Shown here: piece after piece, positions 63,857 through 64,000 of the stretch
Layout of the letters: each line of letters starts with the position of its first letter
Position numbering within the stretch: position 1 is the stretch's first letter
NCBI RefSeq assembly: GCF_000227115.2
Contig: NC_016485.2
Location: 1,501,279 to 1,565,278, forward strand
DNA: 64,000 nucleotides
From: Naumovozyma dairenensis CBS 421
Lineage: Eukaryota > Ascomycota > Saccharomycetes > Saccharomycetales > Saccharomycetaceae
Reading direction: 5' to 3'
The notes under the pieces: model-generated
The model's input: only the letters and a program-made list of their open reading frames with translations
Told to the model about the DNA's origin: nothing
The model's database searches: none
Made by a program: the position numbers and the translations under genes

Positions 63857-64000
63857 TTTATTTAATGATAGTATGACGTTATGACTTTTTTTGTTCCTCT
63901 AATTTACTAATTTCCATAAAGGTAAAAAAAATGATCAGCTCTGGTCGCTAGAGTTATCTATTTTGACATTATTAATTATCTCTGTATATATTTCTAATTA

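Overview
The window reads as nuclear DNA of a budding yeast in the Saccharomycetaceae. It is AT-rich and gene-dense, with almost no introns. The one clear intron (in RPS21) has the canonical GTATGT donor, TACTAAC branch site and TAG acceptor. Protein after protein is an unmistakable relative of a gene on the left arm of Saccharomyces cerevisiae chromosome X, in the same order but inverted: NCA3, PHO86, RPE1, ALB1, MTC1, TRM61 (GCD14), NIT2, SPT10, MCO6, PBS2, TRK1, URA2, AIM23, YJL132W, MRS3, YJL133C-A, LCB3, RPS21B, YAK1, TIM17, ROQ1, SFH5, IDS2, MRX5. LSM1, GLG2, TIF2, YUR1, RPB4 and RPA34, which are interleaved with these in S. cerevisiae, are absent. That patchwork is what reciprocal gene loss after the whole-genome duplication would leave, so a post-duplication genus such as Kazachstania or Naumovozyma is my inference; the species cannot be named from the sequence alone.

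Layout. 1-11.2 kb is ordinary compact synteny. 11.2-18.1 kb is a 7 kb gene-poor stretch. It holds one real small gene (MCO6, 52 codons), a decayed enzyme-like relic, a ~0.5 kb inverted duplication of an unknown gene family with a third diverged copy between the arms, a shortened 5S rRNA-like relic, and a GC-rich hairpin-bearing island. 18.1-41.5 kb is again compact synteny: osmostress MAPKK, potassium transporter, the giant pyrimidine enzyme, mitochondrial and membrane genes. 41.5-45.3 kb is broken by two 20-N assembly gaps that bracket RPS21. Right of the second gap is a 358 bp hAT-type non-autonomous transposon (13 bp perfect terminal inverted repeats, perfect 8 bp target duplication), next to a degenerate hAT transposase C-terminus. 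A second possible hAT-like end lies beside the first gap. 45.3-58.7 kb is synteny again, except that an F-box gene and a Lot6-type FMN/quinone reductase gene sit between SFH5 and IDS2. 58.7-62.2 kb is a 3.4 kb non-coding stretch upstream of a hexose transporter gene that closes the window.

The genes are mostly independent housekeeping units: pentose phosphate (RPE1), pyrimidine synthesis (URA2), K+ uptake (TRK1), phosphate transporter export (PHO86), 60S biogenesis (ALB1), tRNA m1A58 (TRM61), HOG signalling (PBS2), glucose/PKA-linked kinase (YAK1), mitochondrial import and translation (TIM17, AIM23), mitochondrial iron import (MRS3), sphingoid base recycling (LCB3), and protein quality control (ROQ1, F-box protein). 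The most novel-looking items are the intact-boundary hAT MITE with its transposase relic, the inverted gene-family relics with the 5S-like sequence, and the observation that the C-terminal half of IDS2 looks like a glycogenin-type (GT8) domain that has lost its DxD motif.
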